Assembly (NCBI GenBank): GCA_014650475.1
Contig: BMVA01000020.1
Coordinates: 62,001 to 126,000 of the forward strand
Source: Streptomyces albogriseolus
GTDB lineage: Bacteria; Actinomycetota; Actinomycetes; Streptomycetales; Streptomycetaceae
Length of the DNA: 64,000 nt
Direction of reading: 5' to 3'
Shown here: positions 1-12,770 of the stretch, one piece after another
How the letters are laid out: every line of letters begins with the position of its first letter
How positions within the stretch are numbered: position 1 is the first letter of the stretch
The notes under the pieces: generated by a model
Databases searched by the model: none
Told to the model about the DNA's origin: nothing
Seen by the model: the letters and a program-made list of their open reading frames with translations, nothing else
Translations under genes and position numbers: made by a program

Positions 1-1
1 G

Positions 2-3411
<3,410 letters not shown>

Positions 3412-3415
<4 letters not shown>

Positions 3416-5403
3416 CCACCCCCTTTCCTTTCACGGCCGTCGTGGGCCAGGACGACCTGCGGCTCGCGCTGCTGCTGAACGCGGTGTCGCCGTCCGTCGG
3501 CGGTGTCCTGGTGCGCGGCGAGAAGGGCACCGCGAAGAGCACCGCCGTGCGTGCGCTGACGTCGCTGCTGCCCAAGGTCGCGGTGGTGCCGGGGTGCCGG
3601 TTCTCCTGCGACCCGGCCTCGCCCGACCCGGGGTGCCCTGACGGACCGCACGAGGGCGGGGGCGGCGGCACGTCCCGTCCCGCGCGGATGGTGGAGCTGC
3701 CCGTCGGCGCCTCCGAGGACCGGCTGGTCGGTGCGCTCGACATCGAGCGGGCGCTGGCGGAGGGCGTGAAGGCGTTCGAACCGGGGCTGCTGGCCGCCGC
3801 GCACCGGGGCATCCTGTACGTCGACGAGGTCAACCTGCTCCATGACCACCTGGTCGACCTGCTGCTGGACGCGGCGGCGATGGGCGCCTCGTACGTGGAG
3901 CGCGAGGGCGTGTCCGTGCGGCACGCGGCGCGGTTCCTGCTGGTCGGCACCATGAACCCCGAAGAGGGCGAGCTGCGGCCGCAGTTGCTGGACCGGTTCG
4001 GGCTGACCGTCGAGGTCGCCGCCTCCCGGGAACCTGACCAGCGGGTCGAGGTCGTCCGGCGGCGGCTGGCGTACGACGACGATCCCGCCGGGTTCGCCGC
4101 CCGGTGGGCCGACGAGGAGGCCGCCGTACGGCAGCGGGTCGTCGCGGCGCGGGAGCTGCTGCCGTCGGTGCGGCTGGGGGACGCCGCGCTGCGGCAGATC
4201 GCGGCGACCTGTGCCGCGTTCGAGGTGGACGGCATGCGGGCCGACATCGTCATGGCGCGGACGGCGACGGCGCTGGCGGCGTGGGCCGGACGGACGGATG
4301 TGCTGGCCGAGGACGTACGGCAGGCCGCGCTGCTCGCGCTGCCGCATCGGCGGCGGCGCAACCCCTTCGACGCGCCGGGGCTCGACGAGGACAAGCTCGA
4401 CCAGACGCTGGAGGAGTTCGCCGGGGACGACGACCCGGACCCGGACGGGGACGGCGGTGGCCCCGGCGGGGGCGGCGGACAGCCCGAGCCGGACGAGGGG
4501 CCGGCGGACGACGGCGCCGGCGCCGCCCCGCCCGAGGCGGGTGAGGGTGAGCCCGCGCCCGGTGGGGCCGGGGAGCAGTCCCCCGTGCGGGCGGCGGAGC
4601 CGTTTCGCACCAAGGTGCTGAGCGTCCCCGGCATCGGTGAGGGGGCCGCCGGGCGGCGGTCGCGGGCCCGGACCGAGCAGGGACGGACGACGGGCGCGCG
4701 CCGCCCGGAGGGTGCGCTGACCAAGCTGCATCTCGCGGCGACCGTGCGGGCCGCGGCTCCGCATCAGCGGGCGCGAGGACGCTCCGGGCGTGGGCTCGTC
4801 GTGCGCCGGGACGATCTGCGGCAGGCGACCAGGGAGGGCCGCGAGGGCAACCTCGTGCTGTTCGTCGTGGACGCCTCCGGCTCCATGGCCGCGCGGCAGC
4901 GGATGAGCGCCGTGAAGGGCGCCGTGCTGTCGCTGCTGCTCGACGCCTACCAGCGGCGGGACAAGGTGGGACTCGTGACCTTTCGGGGGTCGGCGGCCGA
5001 GGTCGCGCTGCCGCCCACCTCGTCGGTGGACGCGGCGGCGGCCCGGCTGGAGTCGCTGCCGACCGGCGGGCGGACGCCGCTGGCGGCGGGCCTGCTCAAG
5101 GCGCACGACGTCCTGCGCGTGGAGCGGCTGCGGGACCCCGCGCGGCGGGCGCTGGTCGTGGTGGTGACGGACGGGCGGGCCACGGGTGGTCCCGAGCCGG
5201 TCGCGCTGGCGGCGCGTGCGGCGCGGCTGTTCGCGGCGGAGGGGATCGCCTCGGTGGTCGTGGACTGCGAGTCGGGGCCGGTGCGGCTGGGGCTTGCCGG
5301 GCAGCTCGCCGGTGAGCTGGGCGGGACCGCCGTGACGCTGGACGAGCTGCGGGCCGACTCGATCGCCGGACTGGTGAAGGACGTGCAGAGGAGGGCCGCG
5401 TAA
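3412..5403 (+). CDS. Putative cobaltochelatase, fused ChlI-ChlD type AAA+/VWA subunit
   Basis: Motor and adaptor subunit expected to work with CobN, replacing separate CobS and CobT. Starting at the GTG overlapping the cobN stop gives 663 residues. Visible parts: an N-terminal AAA+ domain with Walker A GEKGTAKST at residues 36-44 and the DEVNLL Walker B region; a Pro/Gly/Asp/Glu-rich linker at about 343-390; and a C-terminal von Willebrand A domain with a MIDAS motif DASGSM starting at Asp487. This order (AAA+, acidic linker, VWA) is that of Mg-chelatase I plus D fused in one chain, common in actinobacteria beside CobN. An upstream in-frame ATG at 3316 would run deep into cobN and is rejected. 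Stop overlaps the cobO ATG by one base. Confidence 0.93.
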
Positions 5404-6011
5404 TGCCGAAGGGACAGCCGAGTGTCGTGCCGGACGATGGCTTGACGACCCGTCAGCGTCGTAATCGGCCGCTGGTGGTGGTGCACACCGGGGTCGGCAA
5501 GGGCAAGTCGACGGCCGCGTTCGGGCTGGCGTTGCGCGCCTGGAACCAGGGGTGGCCGATCGGGGTGTTCCAGTTCGTCAAGTCGGCGAAGTGGAAGGTC
5601 GGCGAGGAGCGGGCGCTGCGCGTGCTCGGTGACTCCGGAGAGGGCGGGTCCGTCGCCTGGCACAAGATGGGCGAGGGCTGGTCCTGGGTGCAGCGCGAAC
5701 TGCAGGGGGACAACCTCAGCAACGAGGAGAAGGCCCGTGAGGGCTGGGAGCAGGTCAAGCGGGACCTGGCCGCCGAGACGTACCGGCTGTACGTGCTGGA
5801 CGAGTTCGCCTACCCGATGCACTGGGGGTGGGTGGACACCGCCGAGGTGGTGTCCGTGCTGCGGGACCGGCCGGGGACGCAGCATGTGGTGATCACGGGG
5901 CGTAACGCGCCGGCGGAACTGGTGGACTTCGCCGATCTGGTGACCGACATGTCCAAGGTGAAGCATCCGATGGACGTCGGGCAGAAGGGCCAGAGGGGGA
6001 TCGAGTGGTGA
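5403..6011 (+). CDS. cobO: Cob(I)yrinic acid a,c-diamide adenosyltransferase CobO
   Basis: Transfers the adenosyl group from ATP to Co(I) corrinoids to form the adenosylcobalamin upper ligand. At 202 residues it has the normal CobO/BtuR length. The P-loop HTGVGKGKSTAAFG lies at about residues 28-41, followed by FQFVKSAKWKVGEE and the YVLDEFAYPMHWGW region typical of the CobO family. It starts at the ATG whose A is the last base of the preceding TAA, and ends overlapping the cobB start, so it sits in the middle of a coupled cob operon. The PduO and EutT adenosyltransferases are unrelated folds and do not fit these motifs. Confidence 0.95.
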   Translation: MPKGQPSVVPDDGLTTRQRRNRPLVVVHTGVGKGKSTAAFGLALRAWNQGWPIGVFQFVKSAKWKVGEERALRVLGDSGEGGSVAWHKMGEGWSWVQRELQGDNLSNEEKAREGWEQVKRDLAAETYRLYVLDEFAYPMHWGWVDTAEVVSVLRDRPGTQHVVITGRNAPAELVDFADLVTDMSKVKHPMDVGQKGQRGIEW

Positions 6012-7468
6012 CGGGGACCGCCGTCGGCTCCGTTCCCCGGCTGGTCATCGCCGCGCCCTCGTCGGGGAGCGGGAAGACCACCGTGGCCACGGGGTTGATG
6101 GCCGCGCTGTCCGCGCGCGGGATGGCCGTGTCGCCGCACAAGGTGGGGCCTGACTACATCGATCCCGGGTATCACGCGCTCGCCACGGGGCGGGTGGGGC
6201 GCAACCTCGACGCGTACCTGTGCGGGGCCGAGCTGGTGGCTCCGTTGTTCGCGCACGGTGCGCGGGGGTGTGACATCGCCGTGGTCGAGGGCGTGATGGG
6301 GCTGTTCGACGGGGCGGCCGGGGAGGGGGAGCTGGCGTCCACCGCGCAGGTGGCGAAGGTGCTGCGGGCGCCGGTGGTGCTGGTGGTCGACGCGTCGGCG
6401 CAGGCTCGGTCGGTGGCGGCGTTGGTGCATGGGTTTGTGAGCTTCGACCCTGAGGTCCGGGTCGGGGGGGTGATTCTCAACAAGGTGGGGTCGGAGCGGC
6501 ATGAGGTGTTGCTGCGGGAGGCGTTGGAGGCGACCGGGGTTCCCGTGATGGGGGTGTTGCGGCGGGCCGCGCGGGTGGAGACTCCGTCTCGGCATCTGGG
6601 GTTGGTGCCGGTGGCTGAGCGGGCGGCTGCCGCCGTCGAGGCTGTGGAGGCGATGGGGGCGCAGGTCGCTGAGGGATGTGACCTCCACGGGCTTGTCGCC
6701 CTCGCCTGCAGTGCGGGGCCCCTGGCGGGTGCGGCCTGGGATCCGGGGGACGCCCTCCTTTCTTCGCCCCCGCCGCCCCTTCCCTTCCCGTCCCTGGGGG
6801 CTGCGCCCCCAGACCCCCCTGTCGGCCCTGGCGGGCCTCGTCCTCAAGCGCCGGACGGGCCGGCCGTGCCGGTCGTCGCCCTTGCCGGTGGGGCCGCGTT
6901 CACCTTTTCCTATGCCGAGCATGCCGAACTGCTGACCGCTGCCGGCGCCGATGTCGTCACCTTTGATCCCCTCCGCGACGAGGAGTTGCCCGAGGGGGCT
7001 TCGGGGGTCGTCATCGGGGGTGGGTTCCCCGAGGTGTACGCCTCCGAACTGTCCGCCAACGAGGCTCTGCGGAAGCAGATCGCCGAACTCGCCGCGCGCG
7101 GGGCGCCCGTCGCCGCCGAGTGTGCCGGGCTGCTGTATCTGTGCCGGGAGTTGGACGGGATGCCCATGTGCGGCGTGCTGGACGCCTCCGCCCGGATGTC
7201 GGAGCGGCTGACGCTCGGGTACCGGGACGCCGTGGCCGTCGGCGACAGCGTGCTGGCCGCCGCCGGGACGCGGATGCGGGGGCACGAGTTCCATCGGACG
7301 GTCGTCGAGCCGGGGGCCGGGGCCTCTCCCGCGTGGGGGGTGCGCGTGCCCGAGCGGCGGGTCGAGGGGTTCGTCGAGGGCGGCGTGCACGCCAGTTATC
7401 TGCACACCCACTGGGCGTCGGCGCCCGGTGTCGCCCGTCGGTTCGTGGAGAGGTGCCGGACGTCATGA
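6005..7468 (+). CDS. cobB: Cobyrinate / hydrogenobyrinate a,c-diamide synthase CobB (CbiA)
   Basis: Glutamine-dependent amidation of the a and c side chains of the corrin ring. 487 residues from a GTG start; a second GTG follows immediately and could be the real start (overlapping the cobO stop as GTGA). N-terminal ATP-binding domain with SSGSGKTTVATGL and the HKVGPDYIDPG block; C-terminal class I glutamine amidotransferase-like domain with VAAECAGLLYL, where Cys is the nucleophile. Between the domains, about residues 254-288, is a Pro/Gly-rich stretch not expected in CobB. Its DNA (about 6765-6870) is a copy of a dispersed intergenic repeat, including a hairpin at 6794-6812. Stop overlaps cobI as ATGA. 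Confidence 0.93.
   Translation: MVTGTAVGSVPRLVIAAPSSGSGKTTVATGLMAALSARGMAVSPHKVGPDYIDPGYHALATGRVGRNLDAYLCGAELVAPLFAHGARGCDIAVVEGVMGLFDGAAGEGELASTAQVAKVLRAPVVLVVDASAQARSVAALVHGFVSFDPEVRVGGVILNKVGSERHEVLLREALEATGVPVMGVLRRAARVETPSRHLGLVPVAERAAAAVEAVEAMGAQVAEGCDLHGLVALACSAGPLAGAAWDPGDALLSSPPPPLPFPSLGAAPPDPPVGPGGPRPQAPDGPAVPVVALAGGAAFTFSYAEHAELLTAAGADVVTFDPLRDEELPEGASGVVIGGGFPEVYASELSANEALRKQIAELAARGAPVAAECAGLLYLCRELDGMPMCGVLDASARMSERLTLGYRDAVAVGDSVLAAAGTRMRGHEFHRTVVEPGAGASPAWGVRVPERRVEGFVEGGVHASYLHTHWASAPGVARRFVERCRTS
6765..6870 (+). repeat. Dispersed Streptomyces-type repeat inside cobB, with hairpin
   Basis: The DNA contains an 8-bp perfect stem, CTGGGGGC at 6794-6801 and GCCCCCAG at 6805-6812 with a TGC loop, followed by CCCCCCT and then TCGTCCTCAAGCGCCGGACG (6839-6858). 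I recognise both halves as a common Streptomyces intergenic repeat; that identification is from memory, not from a search. Here the element is in frame within cobB and encodes a Pro/Gly/Ala-rich linker between the ATPase and amidotransferase domains. Boundaries are approximate. Confidence 0.6.
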
Positions 7469-8196
7469 GCAGCAGGCTGGTCGGGGTGGGCGTCGGGCCC
7501 GGGGACCCTGAGCTGGTGACCGTCAAGGGGGTCAACGCGCTGCGGGCCGCCGATGTCGTCGTCGTGCCCGTGATGGACACGGGTGAGCGCGGGCGGGCCG
7601 AGGCGACCGTGCTGCACTACGTGGCCGCCGAGAAGGTGGTCCGGGTGGTGTTCGCGCTGAACGAGCGGACCGACCGGGCGCGGCGGGAAGCCGCCTGGGA
7701 CGCGGCCGGTGAGCGGGTCGCCGGGATGCTGCGGGAGCGCCGCTCCGTGGCGTTCGCGACCATCGGGGATCCCAACGTCTATTCGACCTTCACCTATCTC
7801 GCGCAGACCGTCGGCGAGCTGGTGCCGGGCGTGGTCGTGGAGACCGTGCCCGGGATCACCGCCATGCAGGATCTCGCGGCCCGGTCGGGGGCCGTGCTGA
7901 CCGAGGGGACCGAGCCGTTGACGCTGGTTCCGGTCACCGCGGGGAGTGCCGTGCTGAAGGAGGCGCTGGCCGGGCCGGGCACCGTCGTCGCGTACAAGTT
8001 CGGGCGGCAGGCCGGTGAGGTCGCCGAGGCGCTGCGGGAGACCGGGCGGCTCGACGACGCGGTGTGGGGGTCGGCGCTGGGGCTGCCGGAGGAGTCCGTG
8101 CGGTCGGCGGCGGAGATGGACGGGCGGCCGTTGCCGTATCTGTCGACGCTCATCGCGCCGCCCCGGCGCGGAGGCGGGCGGGGCGGGAAGCTGTGA
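7465..8196 (+). CDS. cobI: Precorrin-2 C20-methyltransferase CobI (CbiL)
   Basis: SAM-dependent methylation of precorrin-2 at C20. The ATG at 7465 overlaps the cobB stop (ATGA) and gives 243 residues, the usual length. The N-terminal SAM-binding loop GVGVGPGDPELVTVKG and the mid-protein SVAFATIGDPNVYSTFTYL and VPGITAMQDLAARSG blocks are those of CobI/CbiL within the tetrapyrrole methylase superfamily. The tail is basic and Gly/Arg-rich (about residues 230-243). It is the last gene of the first cob block; the next gene, 17 bases away, is on the opposite strand and converges on it. Confidence 0.93.
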   Translation: MSSRLVGVGVGPGDPELVTVKGVNALRAADVVVVPVMDTGERGRAEATVLHYVAAEKVVRVVFALNERTDRARREAAWDAAGERVAGMLRERRSVAFATIGDPNVYSTFTYLAQTVGELVPGVVVETVPGITAMQDLAARSGAVLTEGTEPLTLVPVTAGSAVLKEALAGPGTVVAYKFGRQAGEVAEALRETGRLDDAVWGSALGLPEESVRSAAEMDGRPLPYLSTLIAPPRRGGGRGGKL

Positions 8197-8213
8197 GGCG
8201 GACCGGCGGGCGG

Positions 8214-8942
8214 TCAGTGGGCGGCGCCCACGACCAGCCAGATGAACAGCACCCCGGCGACCGTGCACACCAGGGTGGAGCGGGCCGGGTGGGCGTGATG
8301 GGCCTCGGGCAGGATCTCGGCCGCCGCGAGGTACAGCAGCGCGCCGCCGAACAGACCGAGGTAGCCGCCGAGCAGCGGCTCCGGGATCGTGAAGAACAGC
8401 GTGGAGGCGGCGCCCGCGACCGGCGCCACGGCGTCCGCCCACAGCATCGCGAGGGCGCGGCGGCGGGCGTTGCCGTAGGCGTGGGCGAGCGTGTACGTGT
8501 TGAAGCCGTCCGCGAAGTCGTGGGCGATCACGGCGACCGCGACGGCGGCGCCCATACCGCCGCCGACCTGGAAGGCGGCGCCGATCGCCACGCCGTCCAT
8601 CGCGCTGTGCCCGACCATCGCCGCCGCCGCGGTGAGGCCCACCTCGGGGGTGCGGCCGTGGTTCTCGCCCGCGCCGTGCGCGGCCTGCCGGTGGGCGAGC
8701 AGGCGTTCCACCAGGTGGGCCAGCAGGAAGCCGGTGACGAAGAGGAGCAGCGCCACCGGCACGCCGTACAGCTCGGTGCCGACGGCCTCCAGGGACTCCG
8801 GGAGGAGTTCCAGGCCGACCGCGCCCAGCATCAGTCCGCCGGCCAGGCCCAGCACCAGATGGCGGCGGTCGGTCACACGGTGCGCCGACCAGCCGCCGGC
8901 CAGCGTCATCAGGAACGCGCCCAGCGCGACGAGGACCGCCAT
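8214..8942 (-). CDS. ZIP-family divalent metal transporter
   Basis: Predicted cytoplasmic-membrane importer for Zn2+ or a related metal such as Co2+. 242 residues from the ATG at 8942, chosen because GAAGAG lies just upstream and the first membrane helix begins at once; a longer start at 9020 would add a charged stretch overlapping the cobM leader. About eight hydrophobic segments are visible. The two metal-site helices of ZIP proteins are clear: HSAMDGVAIGAAF and HDFADGFNTYTLA. Between them and the early helices is a short His-containing loop (LAHRQAAHGAGENHG). It lies antisense inside the cob cluster. Metal specificity cannot be read from sequence; cobalt supply is inferred from position only. 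Confidence 0.85.
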   Translation of the reverse strand: MAVLVALGAFLMTLAGGWSAHRVTDRRHLVLGLAGGLMLGAVGLELLPESLEAVGTELYGVPVALLLFVTGFLLAHLVERLLAHRQAAHGAGENHGRTPEVGLTAAAAMVGHSAMDGVAIGAAFQVGGGMGAAVAVAVIAHDFADGFNTYTLAHAYGNARRRALAMLWADAVAPVAGAASTLFFTIPEPLLGGYLGLFGGALLYLAAAEILPEAHHAHPARSTLVCTVAGVLFIWLVVGAAH

Positions 8943-9040
8943 GTGCTCTTCGTATCCGATCAGCGGTCGCTCGCGCACGCGTGACAGCCGCTCAGCCCCC
9001 CCTTCGACTTCCGATCGCATCCAGAAAAGGACCTGTTTCC

Positions 9041-9859
9041 ATGGCCGACGCCTCCACCGGCAAGGTGACCTTCGTCGGGGCCGGTCCCGGCGCCGCCGAT
9101 CTGCTGACGTTCCGCGGCGCGCGGGCCATCGCCGAGGCGGACGTGGTGATCTGGGCCGCCAGCCTGGTCCAGGCCGAGGTCCTGGAGCACGCGCGGGAGG
9201 ACGCGGAGATCCTGGACTCGGCGACGATGTCGCTGGAGGACGTGGTGTCCGTCTACGCGCGGGCCCGTGACGAAGGGCTGAAGGTCGCGCGGATCCACTC
9301 GGGTGACCCCGCGCTGTGGGGCGGCACCCAGGAGCAGTTCGACCGGTGCACGGAGCTGGGCATCGCCACGGAGATCGTGCCGGGGGTGTCGTCCTTCTCG
9401 GCGGTGGCGGCGCTCGCGGGGCGGGAGCTGACGATCCCCGAGGTGGCGCAGTCGGTGATCCTCACCCGGCTGGGCGGCGGGAAGACGCCGATGCCGCCCG
9501 GTGAGGAGGTCCGGGAGTTCGCGCGGCACGGCACCACGATGGCGGTGTTCCTGTCGGCGGCGCGCAGCGGGCAGCTGGTGCGGGAGCTGCTGGAGGGCGG
9601 CTATCCGACGTCCACGCCGGTCGTGGTGGCGTACCAGGCGACCTGGCCGGAGGAGCTGGTGGTGCGGTGCACGATCGGCACGCTGGAGGAGACGGTCAAG
9701 GAGCACAAGCTGTGGAAGCACACGCTGTTCCTGGTCGGTCCCGCCCTCGACGCCCGGGGGACCCGCTCGCACCTGTACCACCCGGGGCACTTCCACGGCT
9801 TCCGCAAGGCCGACCCGCGGGCCCGCAGGGAGCTGCGGGAGCGGGGGGCGAGCACATGA
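9041..9859 (+). CDS. cobM: Precorrin-4 C11-methyltransferase CobM (CbiF)
   Basis: SAM-dependent methylation at C11 of precorrin-4. The ATG at 9041, preceded by AGAAAAGGA, gives 272 residues; an in-frame upstream start at 8981 adds a non-conserved segment and is not favoured. Family blocks: VTFVGAGPGAADLLTFRGA at the N terminus, RIHSGDPALWGGTQEQ, and IVPGVSSFSAVAALAGREL. It starts the second cob block; its promoter must lie in the 98 bp shared with the divergent ZIP gene. No cobalamin riboswitch fits in this space. Stop overlaps the cobL ATG (ATGA). Confidence 0.93.
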   Translation: MADASTGKVTFVGAGPGAADLLTFRGARAIAEADVVIWAASLVQAEVLEHAREDAEILDSATMSLEDVVSVYARARDEGLKVARIHSGDPALWGGTQEQFDRCTELGIATEIVPGVSSFSAVAALAGRELTIPEVAQSVILTRLGGGKTPMPPGEEVREFARHGTTMAVFLSAARSGQLVRELLEGGYPTSTPVVVAYQATWPEELVVRCTIGTLEETVKEHKLWKHTLFLVGPALDARGTRSHLYHPGHFHGFRKADPRARRELRERGAST

Positions 9860-11091
9860 TCACCGTGGTCGGGACGGGCACGGGTGCGCCGGTCGACGCG
9901 CAGGTGGCCGAGGGGGCCGCGCTCGTGGTCGGGGGGCGGCGGCATCTGGACGCCGTGAAGCTGCCGGAGGGGGCCGAGCGGGTCGTGCTGGGGCCGCTGG
10001 CGCCCGCCCTCGACACCGTCGCCTCGTATGTGGCCGAGGAGCGGCCGGTGGTGGTGCTGGCGTCGGGCGATCCCGGGTTCTTCGGGATCGTGCGGGCGCT
10101 GGCCGAGCGGTTCGGCGCCGACCGGCTCGATGTGCGGCCGGGGGTGTCGTCCGTCGCCGCCGCGTTCGCGCGGGCCGGGCTGCCGTGGGACGACGCCGTG
10201 GTGGTCAGCGCGCACGGCCGGGACGCGCGCACGGCGGTGAACATGTGCCGGGCGCATCCGAAGGTCGCCGTGCTGACCGGGCCCGGTGCCGGAGCGGCCG
10301 AGCTGGGGGCGGCGCTGCGCGGTGAGCGGCGGGTGCTGGTCGTCGCGTCCGCGCTGGGGGCGGCCGGGGAGTCGGTGGAGCGGGTGACGCCCGAGGAGGC
10401 GGCCGGCCGGGACTGGGGGCCTGCGGTGAGCGTGGTGCTGTGCCTGGACGAGGAGCGGACGCTGGGGCCGGTGCGTACGGTCGCGGGGCTCGGGGAGCGC
10501 CCGGCCGGATGGGCGCTTCCGGAGGCGGAGTTCGCGCACCGGGACTCGATGATCACCAAGTTCGAGGTGCGGGCGCTGGCGCTGGCCCGGCTGGGTCCGC
10601 GCCCCGGCGACCTGGTGTGGGACGTCGGCGCGGGGTCCGGGTCGGTGGCCGTGGAGTGCGCGCGGCTCGGCGCGGCCGCCGTGGCCGTGGAGCGTGACGC
10701 GGACGGTGTGGAGCGGGTGCGCGCCAACGCCGCCGCGCACGGTGTCGGCGTACGGGTGGTGCGCGGGGAGGCGCCGGGGGCGCTGGACGGGCTGGGCGAC
10801 GATCCGGACGCCGTGTTCGTCGGCGGCGGGGGCCGGGAGCTGCCGGCGGTCGTCGGCGCGTGCGCGCGCCGGGCGCGGCGGACGGTCGTCGTCGCGATGG
10901 CCGCTCTCGACCGCGTTCCGGCCGCGCGGGCGGCGCTGACCGGCGCGGGCCTGGTCTGTGACGGCGTGCTGTTGCAGTCGTCGCGGCTGGCGCCGCTGCC
11001 GGGGGACGTGACCCGGCTCGCGGCCACCAATCCGGTTTTCCTGCTGTGGGGCGTCCGGCCCCCGGCGCACAGTGAAGGAGTCTGCGAGTGA
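9856..11091 (+). CDS. cobL: Precorrin-6Y C5,15-methyltransferase (decarboxylating) CobL
   Basis: Methylates C5 and C15 and decarboxylates the acetate side chain at C12. 411 residues, the length of a CbiE-CbiT fusion. N-terminal CbiE-type tetrapyrrole methylase (about 1-200) with VVLASGDPGFFGIVRAL and VRPGVSSVAAAFARAGLPW; C-terminal CbiT-type class I methyltransferase (about 225-411) with the SAM motif VWDVGAGSGSVAVE. The ATG overlaps the cobM stop and the stop overlaps the GTG of the next gene, so it is coupled on both sides. Confidence 0.93.
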   Translation: MITVVGTGTGAPVDAQVAEGAALVVGGRRHLDAVKLPEGAERVVLGPLAPALDTVASYVAEERPVVVLASGDPGFFGIVRALAERFGADRLDVRPGVSSVAAAFARAGLPWDDAVVVSAHGRDARTAVNMCRAHPKVAVLTGPGAGAAELGAALRGERRVLVVASALGAAGESVERVTPEEAAGRDWGPAVSVVLCLDEERTLGPVRTVAGLGERPAGWALPEAEFAHRDSMITKFEVRALALARLGPRPGDLVWDVGAGSGSVAVECARLGAAAVAVERDADGVERVRANAAAHGVGVRVVRGEAPGALDGLGDDPDAVFVGGGGRELPAVVGACARRARRTVVVAMAALDRVPAARAALTGAGLVCDGVLLQSSRLAPLPGDVTRLAATNPVFLLWGVRPPAHSEGVCE

Positions 11092-12770
11092 TCGGCCTCA
11101 TCTCCGCCACGGCGGCGGGCGCGGCGGCGCGGGACCGGCTGGCCGCCGCCTGGCCGGACCGCACGCGCGTGTACGGCGGTCCGGTGGCGGACGCGGTACG
11201 GGCCGCGTTCGCCGAGTGCGACCGGCTGGTGTGTTTCCTCGCCACCGGGGCGGTGGTGCGGCTGGTGGCGCCGCTGCTCGAGGGCAAGACCGACGATCCG
11301 GGCGTGGTGTGCGTGGACGAGGCCGGCCGGTTCGCGGTGTCGCTGCTCGGCGGGCACGGCGGCGGTGCGAACGAACTCGCCCGCGAGGTCGGCGAGGTGC
11401 TGGGCGCCGAGCCGGTGGTGACGACCGCGACGGACGCGGTGGGGCTGCCGGGGCTCGACACGCTGGGCCTGCCGGTGGAGGGCGATGTCGCGGCCGTGTC
11501 GCGGGCGCTGCTGGACGGGGAGGCGGTGGCGCTGCGCGCCGAGGTGGCCTGGCCGTTGCCGCCGCTGCCGGTCGCCGGCGAGGGCGCGTACACGGTCCGG
11601 GTGACGGACCGGCTGCTCGAACCGGCCGACGGGGAGGCGGTGTTGCGGCCGCCGACGCTCGTCGTCGGGGTGGGCGCGTCGAAGGGCGCCCCCGTCGAGG
11701 AGGTGCTCGGGCTCGTCGAGGACGCGCTGCGGGAGGCGGGGCTGTCGGTGGCGTCCGTGGCCGAGCTGGCCACCGTGGACGCCAAGGCCGGGGAGCCGGG
11801 GATCGTGGAGGCCGCCAGGCGGCTCGGCGTGCCGCTGGTGACGCACGCGGCCGAGGCGCTGGCGCGGGTCGCGGTGCCCAACCCGTCGGACGCTCCGCTC
11901 GCCGCCGTCGGCACGCCGTCCGTGGCGGAGGCGGCCGCGCTCGTCGGCGGGGGTGAACTCCTCGTGCCCAAGCGGAAGTCGGCGGGCTCCCCCGCCATGG
12001 CGACGTGCGCCGTCGTACGGCGTCCGGGCCGGGGGCGGCTCGCGGTGGTCGGGCTCGGGCCCGGCGCGCGGGACCTGCTCACCGAGCGGGCGCGGGACGA
12101 ACTGCGCCGCGCGTCCGTGCTGGTGGGCCTGGACCAGTACGTCGACCAGATCCGCGACCTGCTGCGGCCCGGCACCCGTGTGCTGGAGTCGGGGCTCGGC
12201 GCGGAGGAGGAACGGGCGCGTACGGCCGTCGCGGAGGCCCGGCGCGGGCAGGCGGTCGCGCTGATCGGCAGCGGTGACGCGGGGGTGTACGCGATGGCGT
12301 CCCCGGCGCTCGCGGAGGCGTCCGACGACATCGACGTGGTCGGCGTGCCGGGGGTGACGGCGGCGCTCGCGGCGGGCGCGCTGCTCGGCGCTCCGCTGGG
12401 CCACGACCACGTGTCGATCAGCCTGTCCGACCTGCACACGCCGTGGGAGGTCATCGAGCGGCGGGTGCGGGCGGCGGCCGAGGCGGACCTGGTGGTGACG
12501 TTCTACAACCCGCGCAGCCGGGGCCGCGACTGGCAGCTGCCGAAGGCGCTCGCCGTGCTCGCCGGGCACCGCGCGCCCGCCACCCCCGTCGGGGTCGTGC
12601 GGAACGCGTCCCGCGCGGACGAGTCGGTGCGGCTGACCACGCTGGCCGCGCTGGACCCGGCGACGGTCGACATGATGACGGTCGTGACCGTGGGCAACAC
12701 GGCGACCCGGGAGATCGCGGGGCGCATGGTCACCCCGCGCGGCTACCGCTGGCAGGAGGAGACCCGGTGA
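11088..12770 (+). CDS. cobJ: Fused CbiG (cobalt-precorrin-5A hydrolase) and CobJ (precorrin-3B C17-methyltransferase)
   Basis: 560 residues carrying two activities. Residues 1 to about 310 resemble CbiG, which opens the delta-lactone of cobalt-precorrin-5A in the early-cobalt pathway: VCFLATGAVVRLVAPLL, VSLLGGHGGGANELA and the C-terminal VVGVGASKGAPVEEV segment. From about residue 316 a tetrapyrrole methylase begins (LAVVGLGPGARDLLT) with LIGSGDAGVYAMASP and VVTFYNPRSRGRDWQLPKA, typical of CobJ/CbiH, which methylates C17 with ring contraction. CobJ of the aerobic route does not need CbiG, so this fusion points to an early-cobalt or mixed route. GTG start and stop both overlap neighbouring genes. 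Confidence 0.9.
   Translation: MIGLISATAAGAAARDRLAAAWPDRTRVYGGPVADAVRAAFAECDRLVCFLATGAVVRLVAPLLEGKTDDPGVVCVDEAGRFAVSLLGGHGGGANELAREVGEVLGAEPVVTTATDAVGLPGLDTLGLPVEGDVAAVSRALLDGEAVALRAEVAWPLPPLPVAGEGAYTVRVTDRLLEPADGEAVLRPPTLVVGVGASKGAPVEEVLGLVEDALREAGLSVASVAELATVDAKAGEPGIVEAARRLGVPLVTHAAEALARVAVPNPSDAPLAAVGTPSVAEAAALVGGGELLVPKRKSAGSPAMATCAVVRRPGRGRLAVVGLGPGARDLLTERARDELRRASVLVGLDQYVDQIRDLLRPGTRVLESGLGAEEERARTAVAEARRGQAVALIGSGDAGVYAMASPALAEASDDIDVVGVPGVTAALAAGALLGAPLGHDHVSISLSDLHTPWEVIERRVRAAAEADLVVTFYNPRSRGRDWQLPKALAVLAGHRAPATPVGVVRNASRADESVRLTTLAALDPATVDMMTVVTVGNTATREIAGRMVTPRGYRWQEETR

Noticed and set aside
8943..9040. Cobalamin riboswitch before cobM
   Set aside because: Only 98 bases separate the divergent starts, and no B12-box-like string was seen. 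One may exist upstream of cobN, outside the window.
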